A DNA stretch of 64,000 bases from Phytophthora quininea (lineage: Eukaryota > Oomycota > Peronosporomycetes > Peronosporales > Peronosporaceae), in assembly GCA_011947345.1 (NCBI GenBank), contig JAAVTG010000583.1:62001-126000 (forward strand). The letters are read 5' to 3'. Positions 1 through 12,542 of the stretch are shown piece after piece (within the stretch, counting starts at the first letter, position 1; the number at the start of each line of letters is the position of its first letter). A program made the translations under genes and the position numbers. The notes under the pieces are model-generated. The model ran no database searches. It was not told where the DNA came from and saw only the letters and a program-made list of their open reading frames with translations.

Positions 1-2
1 GC

Positions 3-155
3 GGTTTTTGCTGGGCCCACGGTGGTGGGAACCGGTGCAAGCACGAAGGCTGCAACCGTCGCTCGTACCAGAAGTACGGCTACTACTGCCCCCGACACGC
101 ACCGCGCAGCGTTGTGGCGAGCACCAATGCGACTGCTATTGCAGCCAGCGTGTAA
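3..155 (+). CDS. WRKY19-like zinc-finger protein, C-terminal end (partial)
   Basis: The window opens inside this gene. The frame starting at base 3 encodes 50 residues and stops at 153-155. It holds the end of one module (FCWAHGGG) and a complete last module with Cys-x4-Cys spacing and a terminal C-x2-H (CPRH). The same architecture closes the complete gene at 1148-1948, so the two are tandem paralogues. The short Ala/Thr/Ser-rich tail is unique to this copy. These modules are the WRKY19-like zinc-finger type, assumed to bind zinc and possibly nucleic acid. The function is inferred from the family only. Confidence 0.7.
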   Translation, partial: GFCWAHGGGNRCKHEGCNRRSYQKYGYYCPRHAPRSVVASTNATAIAASV

Positions 156-1147
156 GAGGCTTGGTTATAGAATAGATCGATACAGTATTTAATGAACTAC
201 ATTTTTCACAAATTCAATGCAAATATTCCAAGTCATGCAGTAGTAAATGTTGGGTAAGAATGGATGCAAAAGTTACGTTGACGGCGAACGGCATGACCGG
301 GAGTGGTGTAGCTGTCCTCACTTAAGCGATGGAGTTCGCTTCGACCTGTAGACCAATTGCATTGACTCAGAACACTGTCTACAGCAGCGCGACCGAGCTA
401 GCTCGTATCGATCCCTGGCTGTCAAGACGCTGGCCAATGCACACGAGCAAGCGAACGTTGTGACCATGGTTCGTAAAACTGCGTGGAGAGCGTGTCTTTC
501 TGTGCTTCCCTCCAAGCAGAAATTCCGCTTGAGATTCCCTGGGGTTGTGCCAAACCGTCGCCGCTATGCAGGGCGAGCTGCACCAGCTGCAGTCCAACTA
601 ACACCGATTAACTGTGCATGCCTGTAAAACTACACCGGGATCGGACCATCGATCGATTGCTAAGAGGTCTGCAGCCCGCTTGTCACCGTCGCCGCACTGG
701 AGGCCCAGTGACGACACCTTTTGCGCCAGTCGTCGCAGCATTTGAGGTATCATGCGCCGTGAATGCTCGATGTCCGAAGACGCCTCATGCAGCGATGGCT
801 TCCTCTCCAAATTTTCACCCCCGCAGTGAATTCACAGTTGCACGTTCGCTCGCTTGCCAGCGCGGCGTTTTCCAAATGTTGGTCCAGATCTGATCGCTTC
901 ACTTTTGCAGCCGATCGCAAGCCAAATGCACGCCGCATAGCTTGCCATCGCCTTGAGCTAGTGACTCCGTCCTTATGTGTCCAAATGCGTGACCAGTTTT
1001 GAACACTGCTCCGTAGACGACACCCCGTTTGACGTTTCTTCTCGTCATTTTTTGCCGCTCACCTTTGCGCCGATCGCCTAGATCGCCTAGTTCACAAGGA
1101 AACTTTCCCCTCGAAGCACCACCGCATCATATCCTACCACACGCAGC
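156..1147. other. Intergenic, no supported gene
   Basis: This stretch separates the two zinc-finger paralogues. Only short frames without recognisable domains or biased composition are present. I see no RNA gene, repeat array or transposon end in it. The last part probably holds the promoter of the downstream gene. Confidence 0.5.
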
Positions 1148-1948
1148 ATGCACAGCAAGTCGACCATCACGTACTTGCTCAACCCGGCCATGCAATCCAA
1201 GGCCTCGATGAAGAGCTGCAACACACCGGTCCGCGACGGCAGCAGCAGTGTAAACGCTGCGACGATGTCCCTCTTCCGCAGTCTCTCGCCGGTCAGTCCG
1301 CAACTCGTTCCAGCTCTTTATCGGCGCCAGCTCCTGACGAGCATTGCGCCGTATCGCAAGCGACCTCGGCGTTGGGACTGCAAGAAAGCGAGTCTTCCCC
1401 TGATGGCCCTCGCTGCGTTATCGTCCGTTGCTAGCACTGAAAGCCAAGCTTCGAGTGCAACGTCTAGTCCTGAGAGCAGATCGACGACCGAGTCCACTGG
1501 CACCCCCACAACAGCCACCACTTCAACACCACCAGCTGGGAAGACTCGCATCCGCAAAACCCACACACCACCGTGTGAAGTTGAAGGCTGCAAGAACTTG
1601 GCCGTCTCTCGAGGTCGTTGTGTCCGTCACGGTGGCGGTTCGCGCTGCACGGAACCGGGCTGCACCAAACGCGCGAAATTATATCAGCGTTGCTTCCAGC
1701 ATGGTGGGTTTAAGACGTGCACGGAACCGGGTTGCACCAAGAAGGCCAAACGCTACGGCCACTGCTGGTCGCATGGTGGCGGTCATATCTGCGAGATCCC
1801 AGACTGTACGAAAGTATCAACACAAGGAGGACTTTGCTGGGCACACGGAGGAGGCAACCGCTGCAAGCAGGAGGGGTGCAGTCGGAGGGCATACCAAAAG
1901 TACGACTACTTTTGCATTCGCCATGCTCAATCAACAAATAGCACCTAA
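1148..1948 (+). CDS. WRKY19-like zinc-finger protein
   Basis: Intact 266-residue protein. The first half is basic, then Ser/Thr-rich and probably disordered (about residues 75-135). The second half has five tandem modules of about 24 residues with the pattern C-x4-[GD]-C-x10-C-x2-H-G-G; the last is variant and ends C-x2-RH. The glycine pair after the histidine is the hallmark of the WRKY19-like zinc finger seen in plants and oomycetes. The pattern implies zinc binding; a nuclear or regulatory role is inferred. The ATG at 1148 is the first in frame, and one at 1190 is also possible. Its tandem partner is cut by the left window edge. Confidence 0.8.
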   Translation: MHSKSTITYLLNPAMQSKASMKSCNTPVRDGSSSVNAATMSLFRSLSPVSPQLVPALYRRQLLTSIAPYRKRPRRWDCKKASLPLMALAALSSVASTESQASSATSSPESRSTTESTGTPTTATTSTPPAGKTRIRKTHTPPCEVEGCKNLAVSRGRCVRHGGGSRCTEPGCTKRAKLYQRCFQHGGFKTCTEPGCTKKAKRYGHCWSHGGGHICEIPDCTKVSTQGGLCWAHGGGNRCKQEGCSRRAYQKYDYFCIRHAQSTNST

Positions 1949-4512
1949 TTTAGATGCTAAAACCATAATAGTTCCGTTATTTTATTTTGCACTCATTATG
2001 CCCTAAACATTTTTTCCATTTGAGAAAACAAAAATATGCCCCAAATGATTTTTTGGTAGTAACGAAAACTTTCCCACTAATAGGCCGAGAAGCTCATCGA
2101 GGTGATGAAGTGTGTATTTGACAACACAACAGCGCAGACGTTCGACAAAACCTCCTCACGCTGCATGCGGAGATGCTGAGGCGATCATGTCGTCACCGAA
2201 GGACACATTGATCCGTGCCAGCCCCCGGTGTTCCATACAAATAATAAATATGAGTAGGCATGGTGGTGACGCGCAGGTACCAGCAAGATGGCACAGGACA
2301 CGAACTTCGAGCAGCTGCAGGAAGAGGGCGATACAGAGAAGATTGCCAGCACTAGTCGGCATTTAGTAACGGGAGCCGAAGATCGCAGTCGAGGAGACAC
2401 TCAAGCGAAGCTGAAAAGCCGTAGGTAGAGGGTCTTTCGTAGTTAGGAGAGCGCGGAGGTGAGCGGGTGCTCACCCACCTCTCAGTCTTGAGTTTGACAG
2501 AATCAGTCGATACTAAGGGGGCTATCTGAGAACTAAAGCGCGAGAGAAAGTGAGTTGAGTTCATGGGAGTGTTGGATGTGGGTTATTGAGGCTGCGGACT
2601 AGTCCTGGGTCGGAGAGACTGGGATGGCGGTTGACGACCACCAGGGATCGTGTGTGTGAGGTGTTGTAGCCTATGTGGCCGTAGACTTGGCGAGGCGAAC
2701 CCTTGCCGAACTCCTAGCGTTCTAGCGCGCTTGTTTATCATGCGTGTGACTCGATTGCTTGAGGGGTTTGCATGTTCGTGCCGAGCGGACAGCTGATGCC
2801 TCAGTGCTCATGTCGTCTTCGGCTCCTGTGAACGCCACCCATTGCCCGGATGGACCCTCCGCCTGGGAGGTCCTGCTGCCTGATCAGGAGACGCCATCGT
2901 TGAGCAGCGCCGCATCAGCCTGTGACAAGGGCGTCCAATAGCCCGACCCAAGAAATACCACCCCATTGCCGTTAAGGTTCAGTGCAGCGAATTTAGATAC
3001 TGTCGGAGAGAACACTGCCGAGAGCGCTCTCATCCTCGGGGTCGCTTGGAATTCTCATAGCTGCGGGAGATCTTCGACAGCCGCTTCTTGCGTGATAAGG
3101 CTTGGCATGCTAAAGGGCGACTGGGGTTTTCCGCCACGGTGCAGGAGGTCTTGAAATATGTTAGTTGAGACACCTTCACCCATACAAATTAGACTCAATT
3201 CTAGTAGACCCGAGGCTCCTTTTGCTGCCATACCAAATCCCGTACTTTTCCTCGGTCATATCAGCTTTTTCAGACACGTTAATGTGTTGAAAAATGATAA
3301 AGTTGGCGGAAAGCCACAAATCGCAAAGTTGCTCTTAATATTTTTAGTAGTAACGGATGCCTGTGAGTCTTGGTTGCGACACAGCTTCGTGGATGCACCT
3401 GACGCACTGAAACCGTCGCGAGCGCTGCTCTTCGAGTCCACTTGTACACCAAATTCGCACCCTTAACCTTCACAAGAATGTGAATAAAAAGTAGTCGCTA
3501 GCCTTCTTCACCCACGGAAGATAATCGCGATTTCGTATCGCTGTGATGGGGTTTATCGGTACTACCCACGAATTCCACGTGGAGCTCAACACCATAACCT
3601 CGAAGACCTGTGATTCGTGTCAATCACCCGCGAGATCTCGCGTCGTATGCTCATCGATAACACGATCGCGGACATGAAATCGATGCTGTCTAAGGAGCGA
3701 AAGCATAAGTCGTCGCGGGCCTCGCAAACTTCTATGATATGGCGAGGCCAAGATCGCGTTCTTCGTGCAAAAGACGCTGGTCTCTTTTGCTGCTGCGAAA
3801 CATGTTGGCCAAAACTGAGCGATAATGATTGCGCTTTGTTCAACTTCTTCTGCCACATCGGTGACAGTCCACTCGCTGGCATCTTCTTCAACCAAGACGA
3901 TATGTCCGACGCGTACTGTTGCTGCCGCTTTCGTCATGATCACCGTGGCCTCAGAACGCTGGTGTTGCCGTTCAAGATTCATAACATGGTAATTAATTCT
4001 GCTCATGGGGACAGAGTGACCTCAATAGAGGCCATTTGTCTCCTTCGATAATCTTTCAATACAAAACTCAAGTAAAAAAAAGCTATTCCAACCTTTTGTC
4101 CAGCCTCGCTTTCGATCAGTTGCAAAAACTTGCTCAGTTTTGCTGGGATTTAGACGATGTTTGATTGGCGGAATCGTCACAAAGCGACCAACAATTGGTT
4201 CGAGTTTGGGCACCAAAAACCCAATTTTGAATGAGTTGGCTCGAAAAATAGGGGGAGGGGGCAACCTCATGGCTACCTCTGTATAACGAAATCCCGGACT
4301 ACTTGAACTGCCCTCTACCTGTGCTGGAAGAGTATTAGGATATCTGCTCGTTTTGATTAAAAAGCTGGTTAGCAAAATAATGCGAATACCGCTTAGGTTG
4401 TCCAATTGGATTCTAAAGCAGGCGATTTAGAAAGCGATTAGGCTAAATAGATCCAATTTATTAAATCAAAACCCCTAATTACATCAGAAGGGACAAATTT
4501 GGTGCCCGATTT
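1949..4512. other. Gene-poor DNA left of the hAT element
   Basis: No frame here resembles a known family. Short AT-rich tracts and stop-rich frames suggest decayed DNA. A minus-strand frame near 3,620-4,006 is open for 128 codons, but it overlaps an equally long plus-strand frame and has no recognisable motif, so neither is called. Confidence 0.4.
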
Positions 4513-4522
4513 ATAATACATT
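4513..4522. repeat. Left target-site direct repeat of hAT
   Basis: ATAATACATT, repeated identically at 7453-7462 immediately outside the opposite terminal repeat. hAT elements duplicate 8 bp; the two extra matching bases are chance or belong to the element ends. Confidence 0.8.
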
Positions 4523-7452
4523 AAGGGTGTCAACTTTTGGCCGGGCTCTCAACCGACTCCCAACTCCCTCCAAGGGAGTCCGGGAGGGCTATAAACTACC
4601 TCAGGACTGCGTTTTACACAGCACAAAACCCACCAAAACGAATTGAAACGAGACTATTAAAATGCATACCCAGCGCGCAAACTTTGCCTACATCGCCTTT
4701 GCTCCAGGGCCGCTTGATCTAGTGTACTTCGCTGCATGGCCCTTTGCTTTAGGATAGCGAAAGTTCTCATGGATGAAGAGCACATCTCGAACCAGAGATG
4801 GACTTAATGAGCTGCGCTCGGCTGTGACAACATTTCCAGCCGATGAAAATGCCCGTTCGGAAGCCATGGACGTAGCTACGCATCCCAGCCATTTTCTAGC
4901 AAGCAATGCTAAGGACGGGTATGCTTCACGATTGTCACGCCACCACCGAAGTGGATTGACCGAGATAGGAGTATTTGCAGTTTCTTCGAGATAGCGGTGT
5001 ACTTCTGCTTCGCAACGTCTTTTCAAAGAAGCGTCTTGGGCCTCTGCGACAGCTTGAGGTTCCTCAACAACACGCCTCCCGAAGATTCTCGATATTGCGT
5101 CAGTACGAAGCTTCTTGGAATAGATTGAGTCATCCTAGTTAATGACTGCTTGCAATGATTCCTCGTGCTCTAATTGGCGTACTTGTTCCTGTTCTGCTTG
5201 CGACTCTTTGCGATCGCCACGGTCTCGATAATTAAACTAGTTATGGCTAGCGCAATTTGCGCCAGGGTGAGCCCTTGCATGATGGTCAAATGCGGACCCA
5301 AATATGACGCCCACAACAACTTGCTTGGTGACGATGCGAATCGCTTATGAAACAGAGCCAGCAAATTAAGACGAACAGTCCGCATAAGCACCAGCGTGTC
5401 GGGAACATAGTTTGTCTGCGCCAATTCCTTTAACGTAACCTCATCGAATATGGAATCCATTTGCAATGTGGCCTCTATAGCGCAGGCATGGAAGAGCTAA
5501 AGGAAGAGTCGGGTGTTTTTGTCCACTAAGGTGATCCGATATTGCTCCGACAGGATTCAGCAAAGCGAGGAGACACTTTATCGTGAAATAGTCGCCGACA
5601 TCGGGTTCATAAGGCTAGGTTTGCCCAGCTCCTTTATTCCTTCCTTTGTGTCGAGATAGTGGAGAACTTTCCATTTGGGGTTTGCAATTCCACCATTCTG
5701 GCTAGCATATCACGAGCACTGTTCCAGCGAGTTGGACAGTCGATAATAACTCGCAATGACCGAAGTTTCCGTGCTGTCGCATCTTGAGAAGCAAAGACCT
5801 CACGCTGGAGTAAGTTTTAGCGATTTGTGGCCTTTTGAGACCTGTGAATGTCAGCAGTGATGTCATGAAAGCGCTGAACGACGTATTGCACATCGTCTAG
5901 GGATGACATGTTATCCAGTGCTCGCCACTCCTCCAAAACCTGCGTCATCTCTTCCAGCGATCTTTCTTGTTCCCAAGGCTCTGCTAAAACGCATTCCTCC
6001 GCCTCATCGGATGTTATCGGCATGTTTCATCACCAACCAAAGTAGAAGTAATGATTGGCGACAAAGTCGCCTCTTCAACTTCAGCAAGTCGAGTATAAAT
6101 GGCAGCAGCAGAATTATTTTGTTTCTTGGGTGGCTTCCTGATCAACGCTGTTGATAGTACTAGATGTAGCGAGTGCGCGATACACTACATGTCAGAAATC
6201 CCAAGGGTCTTGCAAGCTAAAACCCCGTTTGATGCGCTATCTCTGACCAACTTTGTACAAAACGCTGGATTGAGGCCCCAGTGTTCCATAAGATTCGACA
6301 GAGCTTCTGCAATCACATCACCGGTATGGATTCCCGGTAAATGTTTAACTTCCAGTGTCCAATTGCACTGATGAAAGTTAATGTCGAGATAGTGGAGAGT
6401 GAGCGACACATATGCATCGGTGTTTCGGCTAGTCCAAATATCAGCGGTCACAGAATAATATTTGCAATCGGCTTGGATCTGAGTTTTTACAGCAGCACGA
6501 ACCTCTTCAGCCGTTTCCACAATATCAGCGCGAATCTGCGTTCGTCCAGGAATCTTGAGCTTCAATCCACCCGAGTTTCTGTCAGATACTTCACGTAATA
6601 CCTCAATCCATCGTCCTCAGCGATGGAGAGAGGCCGCAAACTATTCGCTATCCACAGCACCAAGTACTTGTTTGCTGCCTTCATTTGCTCTTTAGTCACG
6701 ACTTCCAGATCCCCCCCATCAGATCCTCGAAGTAACTGCTCAGCAACTGCAGCTTTGGCTTCTTCCTCCTTTTCTCGTTGCCGCTGATACGCGTCCAAAA
6801 ACGCTTTGTGATGCTTCTCCAGGTGACGCTTGACGGAGTTTTTCCAGTCTTGAAGGCAATTTCTTTACGGCACTCCTTACAGGATGCACACCTGGCGTCC
6901 TTGTTTTCGAGACGGGTGATATCCGCTCCGTCCTTTGCAACAAGCTGCACAAACGCATACCAATGCGGATTCCTCGCACCAACTATATCAAATTGGTTTG
7001 GAGGCTCTTGTGGCTTCGGTAAGGCTCGTCCAGCGTGCCCGTGGGGAGATTCTGGGGTTTGATGAGATGCCGCAGTCTGGACACGGCGGCCTTGTTGTCG
7101 AGATGGTGAGGATGTAGCGGACTTGGCGGGCAAACGACGGCGCTTCTTCCTGCGGCGGTTCTTGGTCTTTGATTGAAGCGCTGAGAATAGCAGCTCAAGC
7201 CCCACCTGCGGCGAGGGGCTTGGTCCAGCCGAGGCAAATAGCTGCCGGTTGATGGTGGGGGTGGCGTCCATGGCAAACGAATTCAAGATCTGCGGGAACC
7301 GGAGTATCAAACATATTGGCCTCAGTATTGGAAATTGTGGGTGGCGAGTAAAGGGAGCCTGATCACCACCCCAAAGTTGGTTGGGGAGCCGAGGCTGGAG
7401 CAGAGAGCTCATAGAGCTGGAGTAGGGTAGGTACAAAAAAGTTGACACCTCT
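4523..7452 (-). mobile_element. Decayed hAT-superfamily DNA transposon
   Basis: Both ends are readable. The left end begins AAGGGTGTCAACTTTT at 4523 and the right end, read inward on the minus strand from 7452, begins AGAGGTGTCAACTTTT: 16 bp terminal inverted repeats with two mismatches. The sequence ATAATACATT flanks both sides (4513-4522 and 7453-7462), containing the 8 bp target duplication expected for hAT. The inside encodes a minus-strand transposase relic. The element is about 2.93 kb and cannot move by itself because its transposase is broken. Confidence 0.85.
4688..7275 (-). pseudogene. hAT transposase relic
   Basis: Fragments in several minus-strand frames line up in the normal hAT order. 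A basic N-terminal region (from about 7,275) is followed by a BED-type zinc finger near 6,780-6,990 (CASCKEC followed by a histidine pair). The core near 6,185-6,565 includes TADIWTSRNTDAYVSLTLHY, a recognisable transposase core segment. The C-terminal dimerisation region is at about 4,690-5,026 with the ASERAFSSAG signature. Frameshifts and stops separate the pieces, most heavily between 5,030 and 6,180. It lies fully inside the terminal repeats, so it belongs to this element. The BED finger would bind the ends and the C-terminus would oligomerise; neither works here. Confidence 0.85.
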
Positions 7453-7462
7453 ATAATACATT
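7453..7462. repeat. Right target-site direct repeat of hAT
   Basis: ATAATACATT, the partner of 4513-4522. Its survival unmutated suggests the insertion is not very old even though the transposase is disrupted. Confidence 0.8.
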
Positions 7463-8566
7463 TGTCAATTTGGAACATATGTATGCGACGGGTTTACAGA
7501 CACCTGGTCGGCTTATAGCGACCCTAGAGCTGATTTGCGAACAAATCAATCCGATGGCCGAGGTCAAGTCGGCATTCGATGACTGATTTAGAACAATGCT
7601 AGTTCACTTTTACGCTATTACTAATAATACAATGCCTACGAGGGTTATGCCGTACAAAATGCAACACATTGTCAAACAATGGAAAAGAATAACTGCAGTA
7701 TTCGAAGCCATAGTGTACATGTCACAGCCCTATAATTTAACTTGTCAGCTCAATCGATTTCGAGGTACCCCTATTTACAGTACAGGAACCTGATTTGTAC
7801 TACTGTTACAATCATCAAGACTACTATTGAAATCCTCGATGAGCACTATCTATCGGCTAAATCAGTCGGACAAACTAATCGGCTCTAACAGTAGCGCCTT
7901 TCTAACTTCAACCAACCAATTATTGTTACGTTTCCAGGCAAGCATCTCTAGCTTTCGCATGCGTAGCTCCATCTCTATCTTAAGTTGCTGCTGGTGACGA
8001 TCCATATCCTTTTATGCATATCTAGCTTGAGTTAATCAACTTCATAAGCTCGTTATTGTTAGCTTTCAGCTCCTCGCGCGAGGAGCTGGAGTTCTCCTTT
8101 CTCTCATCGGCCAGAATTTACTTGATACCGCACTGACGACGGGGCTGCGGTGTTGACTCTTCGTTACAACGTCGCGATGTTGTCCTGTCAGGCTGGATTG
8201 AACTGTCCGAGCTGAAAACAACTGCCCCCTGGTTGTTTTGCGTTTATTATTCTCGATGCTAGGTTGTTAGTTGTATTTAATAGAAGTATACTTTTTAAGG
8301 ATGTCGTTTTGCACAGCATTCCCTTGACCCTTCCGCACGCTTTTTCAATTTTCTCTCTTGGAATGGACACCGTACGTAGTGTATTCCATCGTAACCGTAA
8401 TACGACTAGTTCGGTGCTTCACTCCGAAAAGTTTTCTTCATTGACGGCCCGAGCACTGTCAGCATTGCGTGCCACAGTGTGGCTTCAGCCAGGATCAATC
8501 TAATACCGACATCTGGCTCCACTAAGACATGGTCGTCTACCCATTCATATGAAAAAAGGATCAGAA
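7463..8566. other. Intergenic, no supported gene
   Basis: AT-rich DNA right of the hAT element. Only short frames are present and none carries a recognisable motif. Confidence 0.4.
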
Positions 8567-9003
8567 TTAGCAGAGTTTAATACCGATGCTGGTAAATGGG
8601 TACCAACGAGCCAAGAAATCGCGCGACGGAAAAGCGATTGGTGATCCAATCCAGCCGAAAGGCACCGCCATGTCAATGAGCTGCATGCCAAGATCGGCGA
8701 TAAAAGCAGCCATGCAAAAACGTGGCTTGCATAGGTGCACAGGTGTCAAAACACGGTATTCATACCCTCTTTCAACAATCGTATCCGACGGACATGGCCC
8801 TGAAGCGTAGGATATTTTATTAGGGGAGCAATCATTATCACTGACTGGTAACACAGTTTTGGCATCGACCCCACAACAAATGACGAATTCACGGAGTCAC
8901 TTTTCGGGTACAACAAATCGTGAATTAGGTGGTTCACATTGACTGGGTCGGCGTCCTTCTTTACAACCGCCCCGGGAGGACTCGAGAAGGAACGTGTCGA
9001 CAA
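8567..9003 (-). pseudogene. Retroelement reverse transcriptase fragment
   Basis: Two overlapping minus-strand frames read like adjacent parts of a retroelement reverse transcriptase. The upstream piece has VKKD followed by LIHDLLYPKSDSVNSSF, resembling the conserved lysine and 'IHDLSxPxGxSVN' block. The downstream piece has DMAVPFGWIGSP, resembling the 'FGWxGSP' block frequent in oomycete retroelements. A frameshift lies between them, near 8,750-8,850. No LTR, integrase or RNase H was found nearby, so this is an isolated relic. The assignment rests on motif resemblance only. Confidence 0.5.
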
Positions 9004-11699
9004 CTATGTTCTGACCGGAGTCTTAACCTGCACGAATGCTTCTGGTGACAGCCCGCAGATATTTCTTTCAGTGATTCTTGGGCGGTTGCCTTTTCGGAAC
9101 AGATCTTCCGCGCCATTTTGCATTAGCTTAAAAGCTATTAAAAGGAAGCAGTCGTATAGTCAGGAATCTATACAATACATTTTGGTTCCTGAATTATGTA
9201 TGTAGCGTGCTCTTGATGTGAGTAAGAGACACAGCTCATATTTCTTGGATTTTGTCAGGCTAATAACGTGCACATACCAAGACCATTACATTAGTGATCC
9301 CTTCTACTTATGGGCTTTCGACCACTATACAGTCACACAAAATGGCTACCGCCACTTTTGATATTATTTTGACGAGGGATAGTAAAAATAACTGCTTATA
9401 GCCTTCTAATTTCTGAGCAAATAAATGTTGAAATCGACGTGATATGGTAAAAAGAACTTACTTGTTGAAATCGTACACACGTTGGTCACCAGCCAATTAT
9501 ATTGCATTATAGTTAGATTAACACCTATTTGGGGCCTTTTTGTTTCCTAAATTTGAAGACCATATCATACACCTCGCTTCTCTAACAGACGGATCAGTAT
9601 CAAAATTTGTGTCGATACATTTGTAGATACCGCAGTCATCATATAGCTACCACCGTTTATGAGGTGCAGTGGAAAAGCTATATACTGAACAGACAATTTC
9701 GCCGTGAGGGTGGGCTCACTACATATCGGTCGATGTACGACAAATTTCTGTGTCTCTTAGGCGGATTGCAAAGCGGTAGTCTATGCTAAGTTGAAATACA
9801 GCAAGTAGCCACAAGAAAAACTCAACCTGTCCCGATCAAGGCCGCCAAGAAGAGCATGGAAGGCATTGCAATTGAAATCGGTTACAAGTTTGGCAAAGAT
9901 AGGGGAACGTTGTTTGGCCTGATGTTGTAATGCTGGCTGACACCTGTACCTATCAACAACACTCGGAAACCTCGTTAGGATTGACGCTTTGCCAACCAGA
10001 ACTACAGCTTCAACATCAGTCACAGCCATTAACTCACCACCAGAGCATGGCTGCTCTCACCGAATTTATTATCTTTAGTTGTTTTCATTCTCGAATTTTC
10101 AAAGCTCTGCACAAACCAATAGAACAAGTTGAATTTCACCTCACCTGGTGCGTTACAGTTTTAAAACTAAAGAAACGGAACAAAACAAGCAGATGGTCGT
10201 TCACCTATTGAAATGAAGAATGAGAGCCTGAATCCAAGACCACGTCTACGCTGGATTAAAATGTATCAAACCCAAGCGACCCAAGCAACTCCAGCCACTC
10301 CAGAAGCCGACACCGGTGTGGCAGTACTACCACAACCTCCGCTTCGGCAATGTGGTTGCAATGGACTCCTTACAGTGTTCTAATCGTTCCATTCGGTTGT
10401 AGGACAGACCGACACTCAATGTTCTTTCCGGTGGCTGGTGTTGACCCGCACAAACGCCGTTCGATCGACTAAACCGGCTAGGTCAATTAAGGCTCGCACA
10501 CCAGCTTTACTAACATCTCCACTGTGCGGGTTCGCGCCGTCGCCGCAGCTATATTCGCCAGGTCCTTTTCCGATGCGAAAAAGATTCTCCGTCATTTCCC
10601 ACGCTCAGGGTCCGTTCCCATTGGTTTGTGGTTCAGATCGGGTTGTTGGCGCTCCTGATCGAGGTACCTTTTGTCCGGCAAATACAGCTAGTGTCCAAAA
10701 CTTTCTCTTGCGCTCCAATTAAAATCTTGATCCCGCACGTGGCATCGGCGATAGTTCGTAGCTGTAACCTTGATGAATCTTTACATCAAGTAGCTATTTG
10801 AGATGGTTCACCACAGGCAATGATTGGTTAGCTTTATCTTCATTCGGGCCCATAATTGTCCGTAACTGGCTCCATACCGTTTGTAGCCGCACGCGGTGAG
10901 TTACAATGTGCATTGAATAGGGGTTTAACGGGAGCTGCACAGGAGCGGAATGTACATGCATACTAAGATCTGTCCTTGAAAAAATGAATGAGTCTCTAAT
11001 GGTGTTTTAGCTATTACTAAATTATTTAAAAGAAAAAATACTTGTTTGCAATTGCATCACAACATGCAACTCAACGAACACGTTACCTCAAGTCTGGTTT
11101 GAACCATAGCTTTTTGCTTGATACTTGTTGAAGCGGTCCGATTATATATGCTGAAACGAGGCGGAAAGTCTGGCGTCAAATCGTTTCATAGGCCGTGTTT
11201 TCTGTCTTCACATCGTTTGGGGTAGTGTGTGACTATCGATTTGTGAATATCGCAATACTGCCAGTGACAGGTGACATGCCATTTTTGCAGTTGACAACTG
11301 AACACGTCCGATGCATGTGTTGATTCCTTCGATTTATAGTTTTTAGCACTCCTGGGAATCAACGTTGAGTGGACCGCTAGACGTTTTGCTGCTGGCGAGA
11401 TAGAAAATGGTTCGAGATCACTGCTTAACGAGAATTCGAGGCGGAATAGACGTACAGGTTGGCATAGGTGCCTGCACCTCCAAGTTTAGCAGGAATACCA
11501 CCCATCCCGTGGATTATTATATGAAATAAAGTATGACAAAATGCCGCTAGGTTGACTTTAAGTGCGCGAAAATGGATGGCAGTGCTTTTTCTCTTCGAAA
11601 AACGTCAATTTCTGGCATAATAATATTATACACAAAAATGGCAGAAATGTGAACCCACCACAAAAGAACGGCATAAAAACGTTTTTTGTTGAAGTGTGC
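9004..11699. other. Gene-poor DNA, no supported gene
   Basis: About 2.7 kb of AT-rich sequence with short stop-limited frames. A 94-codon frame at 10,438-10,722 has no recognisable domain and is not called. No tRNA, tandem repeat or element end could be made out. Confidence 0.4.
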
Positions 11700-12542
11700 T
11701 CATGAAGGTCGTCGACCTTCTCCTCCGCGACAAGCTCTCGGCCAAGACGTCGGACGATGTGGCCTTTGCTATCTCCACCTATCTGATCGAGGACATTCCT
11801 CTCCATCGCGCCTGCGAGCTGAGTCCAGTGGGATCGCTAAACCTTCTCGACTATCTATGGGCGAGGGGCATCCAAGACCTCCAAACGTCTCGATGGACAG
11901 TAGCCAAATTGGTCCACACGGAGTCGCGCATAAGAACTGGGAATTCAATCAGATGCTGATCCAGGCCGTTCGCCGAGGAGATTTAGTGACCGTGCAGTGG
12001 ATATTGGCACATTTCACAGGCTGTACAGTCACTAAAGATGTGGTAAAAGAAGCAGCTCAAGGAGATCACTTGTGGATTTTGCAGCTATTGGAAAGTGCTG
12101 AAAGCGTTGGAGAAATTCATTGGGGACATTCCTGTGTGAGTGAGGCAGCAGGAGCAGGTCACTGGGGCATTGTCCACTGGCTGGATAAGAAAATCAACAC
12201 CCCAGAGAGCAGACGAAAAGATGAGAGTACGCTAGGATATGCCTACGAGCAAGGGAATTTTGACCAATTCAAATGGGCGACGGCAATGGGGTTTTCGCGA
12301 GACGCCTTTTACTTTCATGGGAACGACTCGGAAAAGGGGCCACAGCGAAAGCGGGTAGTTCGATACTTGATAGAGAATGAGAATGAAGAGTGTGTTCGAG
12401 GACCGCTGGAGGAAGCGATAAACGTGGGAGATTTTGAGTTTGTCAAGTGGGTCGCATCGGATTTCTGGTCTGTTTTTGATGAAGAAGAACCGGACTATGA
12501 AGACCCCCATCCATTCTTCACTCGATGTTTGCAGAGTGCATG
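11700..12542 (+). repeat. Near-identical tract shared with 28,001-28,842 (inverted)
   Basis: The tract begins at the start codon and ends inside the codons for CLQSACR. Upstream flanks differ at once, and downstream substitutions appear every few bases. I noticed one amino-acid difference in the tract (AAQGDHLW here, AAQGGHLW in the partner). Confidence 0.8.

Noticed and set aside
3617..4051. 144-codon plus-strand frame and a 128-codon overlapping minus-strand frame
   Set aside because: Neither shows a domain or signal peptide and they occlude each other. The surrounding DNA is decayed.
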